Assembly (NCBI RefSeq): GCF_001261735.1 | Contig: NZ_CVRP01000017.1 | Location: 80,443-144,442 of the forward strand | Length of the DNA: 64,000 bases | Source: Dysgonomonas sp. BGC7 | Lineage (GTDB): Bacteria > Bacteroidota > Bacteroidia > Bacteroidales > Dysgonomonadaceae | Direction: 5' to 3' | Part shown: positions 63,691 to 64,000 of the stretch, one piece after another | Layout of the letters: each line of letters begins with the position of its first letter | Position numbering within the stretch: the stretch's first letter is position 1 | Notes under the pieces: model-generated | Databases searched by the model: none | Told to the model about the DNA's origin: nothing | Seen by the model: the letters and a program-made list of their open reading frames with translations, nothing else | Position numbers and translations under genes: made by a program

Positions 63691-64000
63691 ATGAAAAATT
63701 TAAAGAAACAGCTCGAAGAAAGATTAACCTCTATAGAGGCTGCGTACAGTGAAGCAGGACGTCCGAAAGTAGATTTTACAGTCTATCCGGAAAATATGAG
63801 AGTGCATGAAGAAGCCGATTATAATGCAAAAGTGATTGTAGAAGCTGCTCGTAAAATAGAGCGTGAATGTGGTCTTGGTGAAATAGACTGGTCAGATCCT
63901 AATCAATTGAAATGGACTCCTTGGTTTAGAATGCGTCCTTCTGCGTTCGCTTTCCGGTGCTCGCTTTGCGCTAACACGTCTGCGCACGCGGGTTCGGGTT
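63691..64000 (+). CDS. DGR target protein 3 (3' end off the window)
   Basis: 103 codons seen, open to the right edge. N-terminus MKNLKKQLEERLTSIEAAYSEAGRPKVDFTVYPENMRV is different from targets 1 and 2, then LKWTPWFRMRPSAFAF and the variable residues RCSLCANTSAHA, then AGSGS. It shares with the others an aromatic-x-P-x-F motif just before the repeat. A ribosome-binding site is not obvious. Confidence 0.85.
   Translation, partial: MKNLKKQLEERLTSIEAAYSEAGRPKVDFTVYPENMRVHEEADYNAKVIVEAARKIERECGLGEIDWSDPNQLKWTPWFRMRPSAFAFRCSLCANTSAHAGSG
63935..64000 (+). repeat. DGR variable repeat VR3 (partial)
   Basis: 66 of an expected 74 bases; the left arm is identical to VR1/VR2, the right arm is cut by the window edge after 13 bases. 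Core gives RCSLCANTSAHA. Confidence 0.9.

Noticed and set aside
62505..64000. A DGR template repeat inside the window
   Set aside because: Only three copies were found and each is within a coding frame; none is non-coding with all adenines kept.
1..64000. CRISPR array or insertion sequence
   Set aside because: No regularly spaced repeat-spacer pattern and no transposase gene were seen by eye.
59000..64000. Integrase or attachment site for the mobile region
   Set aside because: No integrase gene or paired direct repeat is visible; the boundary on the left is therefore only estimated.

Overview
The window reads as a low-GC Bacteroidales chromosome, probably Dysgonomonas-like (genus is inference). 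The evidence is a SusC/SusD polysaccharide-utilisation locus, DUF2723, DUF1735 and DUF2147 proteins, GldN-era style secreted proteins lacking close homology outside the phylum, a bifunctional TGS/uridine-kinase-like nucleoside kinase, and many promoters that fit the Bacteroidetes -7 consensus TAnnTTTG. Genes are dense and mostly housekeeping from 1 to about 48 kb, then an accessory glycan locus (48.2-57.3 kb), a short mixed stretch, and finally a prophage-like or other mobile region from about 59 kb to the right edge.

Layout. 1-4 kb: a partial secreted Ig-like protein, a MuiA-family (DUF4139) protein that carries a TonB plug domain, and a small secreted protein. 4-19 kb: DUF2723 membrane glycosyltransferase, polysaccharide deacetylase, class I fumarase, purN, acpP-fabF-rnc, nucleoside kinase, asnA. 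18.5-26 kb: NlpE-like lipoprotein with a heavy-metal-binding protein, gcvP, an MBL hydrolase, an NAD(P)-binding protein, a DUF3298-type lipoprotein and rsmG. 25.5-29 kb: thrS-infC-rpmI-rplT. 29-39 kb: a TPR protein, a ruvX-def-wza-wza-wzc cluster for polysaccharide export, lptB-ilvE and a second peptide deformylase that is a lipoprotein. 39-48 kb: an ECF sigma factor with a membrane partner and a TraB/GumN protein, PBP1, priA and an outer-membrane protein; a 110-bp repeat lies in inverted orientation on both sides of the sigma-to-PBP1 segment.

48-57 kb holds a complete-looking host-glycan locus: ECF sigma factor, FecR anti-sigma, SusC with an N-terminal STN signalling domain, SusD, a GH18 endo-beta-N-acetylglucosaminidase and a DUF1735/LamG surface lipoprotein. 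The sequence suggests that glycan import through SusC/SusD is coupled by trans-envelope signalling to expression of the locus and that GH18 releases N-glycan-type oligosaccharides.

59-64 kb is the most interesting part. A repressor-like gene and three copies of an 18-bp operator-like sequence are followed by a string of tiny genes, an HTH protein, a VRR-NUC nuclease, an unusual tRNA-like RNA with a predicted H-type pseudoknot, and three tandem genes whose 3' parts share a 74-nt repeat. Across the three copies every invariant position is a non-adenine and every variable position is compatible with adenine in a common template. This is the signature of a diversity-generating retroelement (DGR). 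The reverse transcriptase and template repeat are not in the window and are predicted to lie past the right edge. One of the three targets is broken by a single inserted base inside its variable repeat.
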